This document shows, piece by piece, positions 54,206 through 63,524 of a DNA stretch of 64,000 nt. Position 1 is the first letter of the stretch, and each line of letters begins with the position of its first letter. Source of the DNA: Paenimyroides aestuarii (lineage in GTDB: Bacteria; Bacteroidota; Bacteroidia; Flavobacteriales; Flavobacteriaceae). The translations under genes were made by a program, and so were the position numbers. The stretch is from the NCBI RefSeq assembly GCF_024628805.1, contig NZ_CP102382.1, positions 2,790,001 through 2,854,000 on the forward strand, written 5' to 3'. The notes below the pieces were generated by a model that did not search any database, was not told the DNA's origin, and worked only from the letters and a program-made list of their open reading frames with translations.

Positions 54206-56578
54206 ATGAAAAAAACGTTATTACTTGTATCATTTCTTATGTCGGTTGCGGCTTTTTCGCAAACTAAACATACCATTTCAGGTACTATTTTTCAGAAAAG
54301 CACCAGCCAACCAATACCTACTACTAACGTAAGTTTTTTGGTTAACAATATAGAAACTACAACCACAACAAACGAAAACGGTGATTATTCGATAATAGCA
54401 GAAAGCGGAACCTATCAAATATCTGTCTATGTGGATGGATATGGGTACAGCACACAAAAAGTGAATGTTAAAAAAGACACGAAAATCAACTTTTATGTGG
54501 CGCCAGATACCGAAGCATTAGACGAAATCGTAATCAATGCCACCAACAAAATCAATATTCGCAAACCCGAAATGAGCGTTAATAAACTCACGGCTGCAGA
54601 AATTAAAAAAGCACCAGTTGTTTTGGGCGAAACTGATATTTTAAAAACCATTTTGTTGTTGCCGGGTGTTGTAAATTCCGGGGAAGGAACATCTGGTTTT
54701 AACGTTCGCGGGGGCGGATCTGATCAGAATTTATTGTTGCTCGATCAAACTTCGGTTTACGGTTCATCGCATTTATATGGTTTTTTCTCGGTTTTTAATA
54801 ACGATGCAGTGAGCAATATTAAATTGTACAAAGGCGGAATTCCTGCGCGTTATGGTGGTCGTGCTTCATCGGTTTTAGAAATCAATCAGAAAAGTGGTGA
54901 TTTTGAAGATTTTAAAACCACCGGCGGAATTGGAATTTTATCAAGCAGATTGCTGGCAGAAGGCCCTGTTATTAAAGATAAATTGTCGTATTTGTTTGCC
55001 GGGAGAGCATCTTATGCCCATTTATTTTTAAAATTGACCGATATTGAAAGTGCCGCTTATTTTTACGACTTAAACACCAAATGGAGTTATTTATTGAACG
55101 ATAAAAATCAGTTTTATTTTACCGGATATTTTGGTAGAGATATTTTTAAATTCAACGATAATTTCGACAATAAATTTGGAAATACGGTTGCCAATTTAAC
55201 ATGGAACAGTGTGCTATCCAATAAAATCAACAGCGAAGCTTCGGTTCGATATTCCGATTATTATTATGGTTTAACGCTGAATTTTGTTGGATTTAATTGG
55301 GATTCGGGCATTAAAAATTTTGAGTTTAATTATAAATTCAATCATAACATCAACCAAAAACTTTCGCTGAAATATGGTATAAACAGCTTGTATTACGATT
55401 TCAACCCTGGATTAATCGAACCAACCAGTATCGATTCGGAAATAAACCGCTATCAAATTCCCCATAAATTTGCTTGGGAAAATGCTGTTTTCCTAGAAGC
55501 AGAAAACGATATCAATAAGTTTTTATCCATTAATTACGGTTTGCGATACAGCATGTTCCACAGATTAGGAGCAGAAACCATTAATTTATACGCAGACAAT
55601 AATCCGGTGGCTTATGATCCACAGACCGATACATATGAAAAAGCAGTTCCAATTGGAACACAATTTTATGGAAAAAATAAAGTAATCAGTACGTTTGATA
55701 ATTTAGAACCGCGTTTGGCTGTTTCGGTAAAACTCACCGAAGACCAATCGGTAAAAATGAGTTACAACCGCATGTCGCAATACGTGCACTTAATATCAAA
55801 CACTACCGCAGCAACACCTTTAGATATTTGGGAACCAAGCGGTCCGTATATTAAACCGCAAATCGTGGATCAATATGCTGTGGGATATTTTCAAAATTTT
55901 AAAGAGAACGAGTATTCATTAGAGATAGAATCGTATTTTAAATTAGGGAAAAACAGGTTGGATTATATTGATGGAGCCGATTTAATAGGCAATCGGGCTA
56001 TTGAACAAGTGCTTCTCAATGGAAAAACCGAATCGTATGGTTTAGAGTTTTTATTGCGAAAAAACACAGGAAAATTAACCGGTTGGGTGGCATATACCAT
56101 TGCCCGTAGTTTGCAGCAAACCGTAGGTAGAACTCCCGAAGAAACCGGAATTAACAATGGCGAATGGTACCGCACACCGCACGACCGCTTGCATGATTTA
56201 TCGGTGGTGGCAAATTATGAATACAGCAAAAAATGGAGTTTCAGTGCAGCTTTTGTTTTGCAATCTGGCCGCCCTGTAACTTATCCCGATGGTAAATATG
56301 AGTTCTTAGGTTTTCAAGTTCCAAACTACAACAAACGAAACAATTACAGCATGCCGGCTTTTCATCATTTGGATCTTTCGGCCACCTATACACCTTCCAA
56401 AAACGAAAACCGCAAATGGCAAAGCGAATGGGTTTTTGGTATTTATAATGTGTATAATCGCAAAAATGCAGCATCAATCAGTTTCCGTACTGTGGAAGGT
56501 TCAAACAATTTAACCGAAACCACCAAGCTTTCTATTTTTGGTATTGTGCCAAGTGTAACCTACAATTTTAAATTTTAG
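54206..56578 (+). CDS. TonB-dependent outer-membrane receptor with N-terminal carboxypeptidase-like domain
   Basis: Outer-membrane active transporter of 790 residues. Signal peptide (ending VAAFSQ), a CarboxypepD_reg-like domain (about 22-110: HTISGTIFQKSTSQP), plug domain (about 120-230: GETDILKTILLLPGV, GFNVRGGGSDQNLLLLD, IPARYGGRASSVLEI) and a 22-strand barrel ending SVTYNFKF with terminal Phe. The next gene is a DUF4249 lipoprotein 2 bases later, a pairing frequent in Bacteroidota but distinct from SusCD (no SusD here). The ligand is unknown. ATG 54206 is the natural start. Confidence 0.94.
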   Translation: MKKTLLLVSFLMSVAAFSQTKHTISGTIFQKSTSQPIPTTNVSFLVNNIETTTTTNENGDYSIIAESGTYQISVYVDGYGYSTQKVNVKKDTKINFYVAPDTEALDEIVINATNKINIRKPEMSVNKLTAAEIKKAPVVLGETDILKTILLLPGVVNSGEGTSGFNVRGGGSDQNLLLLDQTSVYGSSHLYGFFSVFNNDAVSNIKLYKGGIPARYGGRASSVLEINQKSGDFEDFKTTGGIGILSSRLLAEGPVIKDKLSYLFAGRASYAHLFLKLTDIESAAYFYDLNTKWSYLLNDKNQFYFTGYFGRDIFKFNDNFDNKFGNTVANLTWNSVLSNKINSEASVRYSDYYYGLTLNFVGFNWDSGIKNFEFNYKFNHNINQKLSLKYGINSLYYDFNPGLIEPTSIDSEINRYQIPHKFAWENAVFLEAENDINKFLSINYGLRYSMFHRLGAETINLYADNNPVAYDPQTDTYEKAVPIGTQFYGKNKVISTFDNLEPRLAVSVKLTEDQSVKMSYNRMSQYVHLISNTTAATPLDIWEPSGPYIKPQIVDQYAVGYFQNFKENEYSLEIESYFKLGKNRLDYIDGADLIGNRAIEQVLLNGKTESYGLEFLLRKNTGKLTGWVAYTIARSLQQTVGRTPEETGINNGEWYRTPHDRLHDLSVVANYEYSKKWSFSAAFVLQSGRPVTYPDGKYEFLGFQVPNYNKRNNYSMPAFHHLDLSATYTPSKNENRKWQSEWVFGIYNVYNRKNAASISFRTVEGSNNLTETTKLSIFGIVPSVTYNFKF

Positions 56579-56580
56579 TT

Positions 56581-57390
56581 ATGAAAAAATATTTGTACCT
56601 ATTCAGTCTGCTCTTTAGTTTTTTATTGATAAGTTGCGAAGAAGAAATCGTATTAGATTTTGATGAAACCATTCCAAGATTGGTGATAGAAGGTAATATT
56701 TTTATGGGAGAACCTGCCTTTAATAAAATTACACTATCTACTACTACCGATTTTTATTCAAGCATTAAACCGTCAGTAAACAATGCACAAGTTTCTATTA
56801 CAGATTTGTCAAATAACACGGTGTATGAATTTGTAAACAATAATAATGGTGATTTTTTAAACACTACTTTTTTACCTGAAATAGGCGGAACTTATGAGCT
56901 AACCGTGATTTACAACAATGAAACCTACAAAGCTACATCAACTGTGATTGATTCGCCCGAAGTACTAAACGTGGATCAAAAAAACGATGGCGGTTTTACA
57001 GGCGATTCTTATGAAATTACCTTTAATTTTCAAGACAATCCCAACGAAGAAAACTATTATTTAGTGCAAATTATTTCTCCGGCAGATGAAGGTTTTGGTG
57101 TGATTAATGACCAGTTTTCAAACGGAAACATCATGGGTGATTTGTATTTTTATGAAAAAGAAGATATTAAACCGGGCGATGATTTAACGCATTATATTGC
57201 AGCAATCAATAAACAATATTACAATTATTTAGCAAAATTGTTTTCTATTTCGGGCGAAACCGGCAACCCATTTGCAAGCCCCGTTGGAACAATTAAAGGA
57301 AACATTATCAACCAAACCGATGAAGCAAATTTTGCACTAGGTTATTTCCATATCGCTAAAAGAAATCAATATAATTATATCGTAAAATAA
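56581..57390 (+). CDS. DUF4249 family lipoprotein
   Basis: Predicted outer-membrane lipoprotein of 269 residues; lipobox LLISCEEE with Cys about 19. The mature N-terminus EIVLDFDETIPRLVIEGNI and later YLVQIISPADEGFG fit DUF4249, a family encoded next to TonB receptors. It starts 2 bases after the receptor stop, so the two are co-translated. By position it may serve as surface accessory or ligand-binding partner of the receptor, by analogy with SusD; this is inference. Confidence 0.88.
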   Translation: MKKYLYLFSLLFSFLLISCEEEIVLDFDETIPRLVIEGNIFMGEPAFNKITLSTTTDFYSSIKPSVNNAQVSITDLSNNTVYEFVNNNNGDFLNTTFLPEIGGTYELTVIYNNETYKATSTVIDSPEVLNVDQKNDGGFTGDSYEITFNFQDNPNEENYYLVQIISPADEGFGVINDQFSNGNIMGDLYFYEKEDIKPGDDLTHYIAAINKQYYNYLAKLFSISGETGNPFASPVGTIKGNIINQTDEANFALGYFHIAKRNQYNYIVK

Positions 57391-57459
57391 TTCAATTCCT
57401 GACTAAAAGATACAAACTTTTTAATTATTTTTTGTTTAATTTGTGTAAACGATAATTTT

Positions 57460-58068
57460 ATGCAAATTTCAATAAAAGAAACCGATTCAGGAATACTTTA
57501 CAAATTACTCACAGGTTTGGTTATTCCGCGCCCTATTGGCTGGATTTCTACTGTTGATCAAAACGGTGTAAATAATCTTGCGCCTTTTTCTTTTTTTAAT
57601 GTAGTGGGTGAAGATCCGCCGCATGTAATGTTTTCAACCGTTCGCACAGGTAACAAAAACAAAGACACATTAAACAATGTTTTGAAAAACAAGCAGTTTG
57701 TGGTGAATTTAGTTACCGAAGATTTGGTGGAACAAATGAATACTACTTCAAACGCAGTTGATCGCACAATTGATGAATTTCAGTTAGCAAACCTTACACC
57801 CATTTCGAGCGAGTTGATTGAACCAAAGCGTGTTGCCGAAGCCAAAGCGCATTTTGAATGCGAAATGGTACATCATTATTTTTTGGAAGATCACAAAAAT
57901 GGCGGTGCATGCGTAGTGATTGGTAAAGTGTTGATGATGCACATTGCCGATGAAATTCTGCTTGAAAATTACCGAATTAATTTAGATAAATACCAACCTG
58001 TTGCCCGTTTAGCCGGATCAAATTACAGCAAACTGGGCGAAACTTTCTCTATAAAACGAAATCTATGA
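57460..58068 (+). CDS. Flavin reductase family protein (FMN-binding)
   Basis: Flavin reductase-like (HpaC/DIM6-NTAB-type) protein of 202 residues. Features are VIPRPIGWISTVDQNGVNNLAPFSFF and DPPHVMFST, the FMN-binding split-barrel signature, and NTTSNAVDRTIDEF. It reduces FMN/FAD with NAD(P)H to feed flavin monooxygenases. The stop overlaps the start of the fused monooxygenase by 4 bases, so it is translationally coupled. The fused enzyme has its own reductase half, so the exact partner use is unclear. Confidence 0.9.
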   Translation: MQISIKETDSGILYKLLTGLVIPRPIGWISTVDQNGVNNLAPFSFFNVVGEDPPHVMFSTVRTGNKNKDTLNNVLKNKQFVVNLVTEDLVEQMNTTSNAVDRTIDEFQLANLTPISSELIEPKRVAEAKAHFECEMVHHYFLEDHKNGGACVVIGKVLMMHIADEILLENYRINLDKYQPVARLAGSNYSKLGETFSIKRNL

Positions 58069-60356
58069 AAATAACGGTTATAGGCGGTGGTCCAGGCGGA
58101 CTCTACTTTTCAATTTTAACCAAAAAGGCAATGCCCAATTGGGAAATTAATGTTTATGAACGCAACAAACCCGATGACAGTTTTGGTTTTGGAGTGGTTT
58201 TTTCCGATGAAACGTTGGGCGAATTTTTGAAACGCGATATGGAGTCATACGAACTAATTCGCAGCAAATTTGCTTATTGGGACGATATTATTGTGGCGCG
58301 CGACGGAAAAGAGGTAAGCATTGCCGGCAACGGATTTTGTGGCTGTTCGCGCAAAACGTTGCTTAAATTATTGCATCAACGCTGTGAAGAAGAAGGCGTG
58401 AAACTGCATTTTGAACAAAACGTTGATGATCTTTCTCAGTTCAAAGATTCAGACATCATTGTGGCTTCAGACGGAATTGGCAGCGGAATTCGCACCCAGT
58501 TTCAAAATGAATTTGGAACAAATATTCAATTAAAATCCAATCGATTTGTTTGGATGGGTTCCACCAAACCGCTTGATGCTTTTACATACTTTTTTAAATC
58601 AACTCCTTATGGAATGATCGTTGCCCATACCTATCAATACGAAGAAGGAATGAGCACTTGGATTTTTGAATGTACTAATGAAACGTGGGAAAAGCTTCAG
58701 TTCGAAGTGGAAAATGAAGCGGATACCGTTTCCAAGCTTTCTGAAATTTTTAAGGAGGAGTTAGACGGTCATCCGCTGATAACCAACAAATCGCATTGGC
58801 GACAATTTCCGCACGTCACCAATAAAAATTGGCACCACAATAACATTGTTTTGTTAGGTGATGCAAAAGCAACGGCGCATTTCTCCATCGGTTCGGGTAC
58901 CAAATTGGCAATGGACTGTGCGATTGGTTTGTTTGATGCGTTGATGGCAAATCCAGATAATGTTCAAAATACGTTTCTGCAATACGAGAAAACGCGCAGA
59001 AATCCTGTAGAAATGATTCAATATGCTGCATTGGTTTCTTTAGATTGGTTTGAAAATATGAATCGATACAAAAAATATCCGTTCTATCAATTCTCTTTCG
59101 GATGCATGACGCGTTCTAAGAAAGTAACTTATGAAAACCTGCGATTAAGAGATCAATCATACACCGATAAAGTTCTTCAGGAATTCAATCAAATCAATAA
59201 AAACAACACCTACGCTGCCGCATTTTCTACTTTTGAATTGCGTGGTTTAGAGCTTTCAAACAGAATTGCTATGAGTTCTATGGGGCAATATTCAGCAAAC
59301 CACGGTTTAGTAAATAACTGGCATTTTCAGCACTACACTTCTCGAGCAATTGGCGGTTTAGGTTTGATTATTACCGAAATGACGGCTGTTGATGCAAATG
59401 GAAGAATTACACTCGGTTGTGCCGGAATTTATAATGAAGAACAAGTTGCAGCATGGAAAAAAACAACCGATTTTATTCATGAACATACAGCAACAAAAAT
59501 CGGGATTCAATTGGGGCATTCCGGCAGAAAAGGTGCTGTGAAAAAACCTTGGGAAGGTACAAACAAGCCAATTGATAATGCGTGGGAATTACTTTCGGCA
59601 TCGGCAATTGCTTTTAACGATAAAATGCCGGTTCCAAAAGAAATGAATGCAACAGATATGCAAAACGTAATCAATCAATTTGCAAATGCGGCTAAAAATG
59701 CAGAAAAAGCAGGTTTTGATATGATTGAATTGCAAGCACATCACGGCTTTTTATTGGCATCCTTTTTATCGCCCTTAACCAATAACAGAACCGATGAATT
59801 TGGCGGATCTGTTGAAAATCGATTAAAATTTCCATTACAGGTTTTTAATGCTGTTCGAGAGAATTTTCCTACAGAAAAACCAATATCTGTCCGTATTTCA
59901 GCAACTGATTTGGCTGCAAACGGCATTTCGCAAGAAGATGTTCTTTGCATCGCTTCGGAATTTAAGAAAGTAGGTGCCGATATCATAAATGTATCTACAG
60001 GAAATACGGTTGAAAATCAGAACCCAAAAACAGGCAGAATGTGGCAAGTTCCTTTCTCTGATATGATTAGAAATGAAGCAGAAATTGCTACAATTACAGC
60101 TGGAAGTATTACCGATATCGATCAAATCAACACCATTATTTTAAATGGAAAAGCCGATTTGGTTGCTCTTGGAAAACCCTTACTATTAGATCCTTATTTT
60201 GTTAGAAAAGCAGAGGCTTACGAGCAAATACATGTCACCGATATTCCAAATCCATATCAAAAAGGAATAGAAAATTTATACAGTTCAACAGTTTCCGATA
60301 GAAAACAAACCGAACGCATGAAGAAGGCTTTGAAGCCTAAGAGTAATAAAAAGTAA
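58065..60356 (+). CDS. Fused flavin monooxygenase / OYE-type reductase (salicylyl-CoA 5-hydroxylase / 2-aminobenzoyl-CoA monooxygenase-reductase-like)
   Basis: Bifunctional flavoenzyme of 763 residues. The N-terminal half is a UbiH/PHBH-type FAD monooxygenase: GGGPGGLYFSILTKK dinucleotide-binding loop and GDAKATAHFSIGSGTKLAMD, the second FAD motif. From about residue 385 the rest is an Old Yellow Enzyme fold: NRIAMSSMGQYSA, AHHGFLLASFLSPLTNN and RTDEFGGSVENR. This exact fusion is known from 2-aminobenzoyl-CoA monooxygenase/reductase of Azoarcus and as salicylyl-CoA 5-hydroxylase/oxidoreductase; it hydroxylates and then reduces an aromatic CoA thioester. A CoA ligase, thioesterase and flavin reductase are in the same run, supporting this. 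The native substrate is unknown. Confidence 0.93.
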   Translation: MKITVIGGGPGGLYFSILTKKAMPNWEINVYERNKPDDSFGFGVVFSDETLGEFLKRDMESYELIRSKFAYWDDIIVARDGKEVSIAGNGFCGCSRKTLLKLLHQRCEEEGVKLHFEQNVDDLSQFKDSDIIVASDGIGSGIRTQFQNEFGTNIQLKSNRFVWMGSTKPLDAFTYFFKSTPYGMIVAHTYQYEEGMSTWIFECTNETWEKLQFEVENEADTVSKLSEIFKEELDGHPLITNKSHWRQFPHVTNKNWHHNNIVLLGDAKATAHFSIGSGTKLAMDCAIGLFDALMANPDNVQNTFLQYEKTRRNPVEMIQYAALVSLDWFENMNRYKKYPFYQFSFGCMTRSKKVTYENLRLRDQSYTDKVLQEFNQINKNNTYAAAFSTFELRGLELSNRIAMSSMGQYSANHGLVNNWHFQHYTSRAIGGLGLIITEMTAVDANGRITLGCAGIYNEEQVAAWKKTTDFIHEHTATKIGIQLGHSGRKGAVKKPWEGTNKPIDNAWELLSASAIAFNDKMPVPKEMNATDMQNVINQFANAAKNAEKAGFDMIELQAHHGFLLASFLSPLTNNRTDEFGGSVENRLKFPLQVFNAVRENFPTEKPISVRISATDLAANGISQEDVLCIASEFKKVGADIINVSTGNTVENQNPKTGRMWQVPFSDMIRNEAEIATITAGSITDIDQINTIILNGKADLVALGKPLLLDPYFVRKAEAYEQIHVTDIPNPYQKGIENLYSSTVSDRKQTERMKKALKPKSNKK

Positions 60357-60367
60357 CATTTCATATT

Positions 60368-60402
60368 TAACTTTGACAGAGTTTAAAACTCTGTCAAAGT
60401 TA
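60368..60402. repeat. Palindromic intergenic repeat inside the aromatic-CoA operon
   Basis: TAACTTTGACAGAGTT, loop TAA, AACTCTGTCAAAGTTA: 16-base perfect arms. No T-run follows on either strand, so not a standard terminator. Similar CTTTGACA...TGTCAAAG palindromes are scattered in Flavobacterium genomes from what I know. Confidence 0.7.
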
Positions 60403-60422
60403 GAGTTAAGAAATTATAAAAC

Positions 60423-62003
60423 ATGAAAGACAATTTTGCTCAAAATAATTTACCTGAACCAAATTTTCAACCCGATTATTTGTTTTTGGATTTACCACAA
60501 TTCAAACGACCGCAAATGTTGAATTGTGTTCAAAGGCTTTTAGACGATCACATTGCAAACGGAAAAGGTTCAAACGTATGTTTAAAAACATTTGAAGAAA
60601 CATGGACGTATAATGATTTGTTTGAAAAAGCAAACCAAATTGCGCATGTTTTGGTTGATGATTTAGGATTGCAACCTGGCAATCGGGTGTTGCTTCGTTC
60701 GTGTAACAACCCCATGATGGTTGCGTGTTGGTTTGCCATTTTAAAAGCGGGCGGAATTGTAGTTGCCACCATGCCTTTATTGCGATCAAAAGAACTAAAA
60801 ACCTTGATTGACTGTGCCGAAATTTCGCACGCTATTTGTGACAGTTCGCTGGCAGATGAAATGAATTTAGTGGAATCTGCTTTTTTAAAATCGGTTGCTT
60901 TTTACAGAAATGGTTCGATTGATGAATTGATGCAATCGAAACCAAAAACATTTCAAAACTATAATACCAAAGCAGAAGATGTGGCTATCATCGGATTTAC
61001 ATCTGGAACAACCGGAAATCCAAAGATGACGGCGCATTTCCATAAAGATTTATTGAATATTTGCGAGGCTTTTCCAAATTATTCACTGCAACCAACCGAA
61101 AAAGATATCTTCACGGGAAGTCCGCCCATTGGTTTCACCTTTGGTTTGGGCGGTTTGGTTTTGTTTCCGATGTATTTTGGTGCAAGTTCTTTTTTAATCG
61201 AAAAACCAAGTCCGGATGCACTTTTAGAGGCCATTCAAAACGAGAAAATCACCATTTGTTTTACGGCTCCAACTGCTTGGCGTATTTTAACTGAAAAATC
61301 AAAAGATTACGATTTGTCCAGTTTGCGTAGATGTGTGTCTGCTGGTGAAACACTTCCTTTAAAAATTTGGGAAGATTGGTACAATACAACCGGTTTAAAA
61401 ATCATCGATGGCATTGGTGCTACCGAAATGCTTCATATCTTTATCTCATCGAATCAAGAAAATATGAAACCCGGAGCAACCGGAATTGCAATTACAGGTT
61501 ACGAAGCGAAAATCATCGATGAAAACGGAAATGATGTGCCGCATAATATGCCCGGCAAATTGGCTGTTCGAGGAATTACCGGCTGTAAATATTTGAATCG
61601 ACTTGAAAAACAACAACAATATGTTGAAAACGGTTGGAATATTACCGGCGATATTTTTAAGCAAGATGAAGATGGTTATTTTTGGTTTGTGGCTCGTGGC
61701 GACGATATGATTATTTCATCGGGCTACAACATTGCAGCGATTGAAGTGGAAAGTGTGCTTTTGATGCACCATGAAATTTTAGAATGTGCCGTTGTGGGCT
61801 TACCCGATGAAGAGCGTGGCATGTTGGTTTGCGCGAATATCGTTTTAAAAAATCAGGCAAATGCTTCAACAGAACTAGCAAAAAGCATTCAAAACTGGTT
61901 TAAAGAAAATGCCGCACCTTATAAATATCCGCGGATTATTAACTTCGTGGAATATTTGCCTAAAACCGAAACAGGTAAAATTCAGCGTTTTAAGTTGAAG
62001 TAA
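60423..62003 (+). CDS. Aromatic acid-CoA ligase (2-aminobenzoate/benzoate-CoA ligase-like)
   Basis: AMP-forming acyl-CoA synthetase of 526 residues. The P-loop GFTSGTTGNPKM (around 195), GIGATEMLHIF (A5 region), GWNITGDIF and RGDDMIISSGYNI (hinge), and the C-terminal PKTETGKIQRFKL with the catalytic Lys are present. Substrate segment GATEMLH and overall layout resemble benzoate/2-aminobenzoate CoA ligases rather than fatty-acid ligases. Encoded 66 bases after the fused monooxygenase-reductase, the enzyme that would use its product, which makes an anthranilate- or salicylate-type acid the best guess. Confidence 0.9.
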   Translation: MKDNFAQNNLPEPNFQPDYLFLDLPQFKRPQMLNCVQRLLDDHIANGKGSNVCLKTFEETWTYNDLFEKANQIAHVLVDDLGLQPGNRVLLRSCNNPMMVACWFAILKAGGIVVATMPLLRSKELKTLIDCAEISHAICDSSLADEMNLVESAFLKSVAFYRNGSIDELMQSKPKTFQNYNTKAEDVAIIGFTSGTTGNPKMTAHFHKDLLNICEAFPNYSLQPTEKDIFTGSPPIGFTFGLGGLVLFPMYFGASSFLIEKPSPDALLEAIQNEKITICFTAPTAWRILTEKSKDYDLSSLRRCVSAGETLPLKIWEDWYNTTGLKIIDGIGATEMLHIFISSNQENMKPGATGIAITGYEAKIIDENGNDVPHNMPGKLAVRGITGCKYLNRLEKQQQYVENGWNITGDIFKQDEDGYFWFVARGDDMIISSGYNIAAIEVESVLLMHHEILECAVVGLPDEERGMLVCANIVLKNQANASTELAKSIQNWFKENAAPYKYPRIINFVEYLPKTETGKIQRFKLK

Positions 62004-62035
62004 GAATTAAGATTTTAGATTAAAGTATTAAGATA

Positions 62036-62533
62036 ATGAAACATTTAATAAATATATTGTTCTTTTTTATTTTAATGATTTCTGATAACGCTTTTGCGTG
62101 TGATTGTTATTCGCAAAAAAGTTTTTTAGAGGTTGTACCAAAATCAGATTTTGTTGCATTAGTAAAAGTTGAAAAATACCTGTCCTTTAAAGATATTTAC
62201 AACAAAAAAACAGCAATGTCTATGGAAGTTGAGATTATTGACATTTATAAAGGTAATGAAAAAAGAAAAAAAGTCATAGTTTGGGGAGATATAGGATATT
62301 TATGCAGACCATATCTTTCACTTTTTGAAGAAGGAAAATACTATGTAATTGCTTTTGAAAAAGGCTCAGAAGGCTCGGGAAAATTTGGTCACAAAGATGA
62401 AAAAATAACTGATTATGCTATTTCAATTTGTGGTGAATATTGGTTAAAAGCAGATTTAAAAAAACAAAAAGCGCTTGGTTTTATAAATAAAAATAAAATT
62501 AGACTAAAAGATTTAAAAGATAAAATAAAATGA
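62036..62533 (+). CDS. Secreted Cys-containing protein, TIMP/NTR-like by pattern
   Basis: Protein of 165 residues with signal peptide ending DNAFA followed at once by CDCYSQKSF. Then SDFVALVKVEKY, VEIIDIYKGNEKRKKVIVWGD, YLCRP and the late AISICGEYWL: N-terminal CxC plus two further Cys in a beta-rich chain, a pattern similar to netrin/TIMP-like OB folds in bacteria. The similarity is suggestive only. The 4-base overlap with the thioesterase (ATGA) means translational coupling despite no evident link to CoA chemistry. Confidence 0.75.
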   Translation: MKHLINILFFFILMISDNAFACDCYSQKSFLEVVPKSDFVALVKVEKYLSFKDIYNKKTAMSMEVEIIDIYKGNEKRKKVIVWGDIGYLCRPYLSLFEEGKYYVIAFEKGSEGSGKFGHKDEKITDYAISICGEYWLKADLKKQKALGFINKNKIRLKDLKDKIK

Positions 62534-62949
62534 ACTATTTTATAAAAGAAGAACAAATACGTTTTAGACATACTGATTTTGCAGGAATTGTTTTTTATCC
62601 ACGATTTCTGGAAATGTTGAACGATTTAGTGGAAGATTGGTTTGATGAAGCTTTAGACCGACCTTTTTCTAAAATACATGAAACCAATGGAATTCCGACG
62701 GTTGATTTAAAGATTCAGTTTAAAAATGCAGCCCGAATTGGCGAAATACTAACCAAAAAATTGTGGGTGAAAGAATTAAAAAGTTCATCGGTAGTTTGCG
62801 GTTTTCAATTTATCAATCAGCAAGATAAAACGGTTTTAGAAGGCGAAGTAACCTTGGTAAACGTTGCTATTGCCGAAGACAGAAAAACGATTAAAGCCGA
62901 AGCTTTTAATGAAGAAGTGAAAGCGAAAATTGAAAAATACAAGTTGTAA
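62530..62949 (+). CDS. Acyl-CoA thioesterase, 4HBT (YbgC) type
   Basis: Hot-dog fold thioesterase of 139 residues. The catalytic Asp16 is in the family motif RHTDFAGIVFYPRF (HxDxxGxxYYxxY-like), followed by the FLEMLNDLVEDWFDE helix. It hydrolyses short acyl- or aromatic CoA thioesters; in this context it could release CoA from a hydroxylated aromatic product. The last 4 bases of the preceding gene overlap its ATG. The next gene starts 5 bases after its stop. Confidence 0.9.
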   Translation: MNYFIKEEQIRFRHTDFAGIVFYPRFLEMLNDLVEDWFDEALDRPFSKIHETNGIPTVDLKIQFKNAARIGEILTKKLWVKELKSSSVVCGFQFINQQDKTVLEGEVTLVNVAIAEDRKTIKAEAFNEEVKAKIEKYKL

Positions 62950-62954
62950 TAATA

Positions 62955-63521
62955 ATGAAAAAAATATTTTTAATAATTCCAATACTATTTTTAAGCTGTA
63001 ATTCGAATTTGAATACAGAAGATCAAATTATTGAATTATCTAAACTTCAACTAACTGAAAATAATCAACTAATAAAAAGTTTAAACGAAAATTTAGATGA
63101 TAAAATTAAAAATTCAATTGATTTAATCCATCATAATCAAATAAAAAAATGTGATAGTTTATCTAAAGAATATTTCAATTATTTACAAACTGTTGAAAAC
63201 GAAGTAAATCAAAAAGGCTTTGAAGTTTTTTTCGATGGTGATAAATATTCTAAGTATGGTAAAGAATACATTTCCCAATCAGAAAAGTACATAAAAGGCA
63301 TAGAAAGTATCACGCAATCAAAAAGTATATTAGAGCGAATTAATATTATATTTAGTACGAAATATGTTACGAATGAAGATGGCTTCAATATTAACTACCT
63401 TGATTATTACTTTAAGGGATTTCCTAAAAGCCAATCAACTGCTTTTATTAATGATAAAAGAAAAGAAATATTGACTTTTGAAAATGAATTGATTGATGAA
63501 TTAATCATAAAAAGTAAATAA
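62955..63521 (+). CDS. Small predicted lipoprotein, unknown function
   Basis: Protein of 188 residues with signal MKKIFLIIPILFLSC (lipobox LFLSC, Cys15), then a largely helical, Asn/Lys/Glu-rich chain (EDQIIELSKLQLTENNQL) with possible coiled-coil character around residues 25-70. No domain recognised. Markedly A/T-rich compared with the enzyme genes on either side. It starts 5 bases after the thioesterase and ends 3 bases before the DinB-like gene, so it is embedded in the operon. Confidence 0.75.
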   Translation: MKKIFLIIPILFLSCNSNLNTEDQIIELSKLQLTENNQLIKSLNENLDDKIKNSIDLIHHNQIKKCDSLSKEYFNYLQTVENEVNQKGFEVFFDGDKYSKYGKEYISQSEKYIKGIESITQSKSILERINIIFSTKYVTNEDGFNINYLDYYFKGFPKSQSTAFINDKRKEILTFENELIDELIIKSK

Positions 63522-63524
63522 ATT

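Noticed and set aside
60368..60402. Terminator between the oxygenase and ligase genes
   Set aside because: Strong stem but no T-run on either strand.
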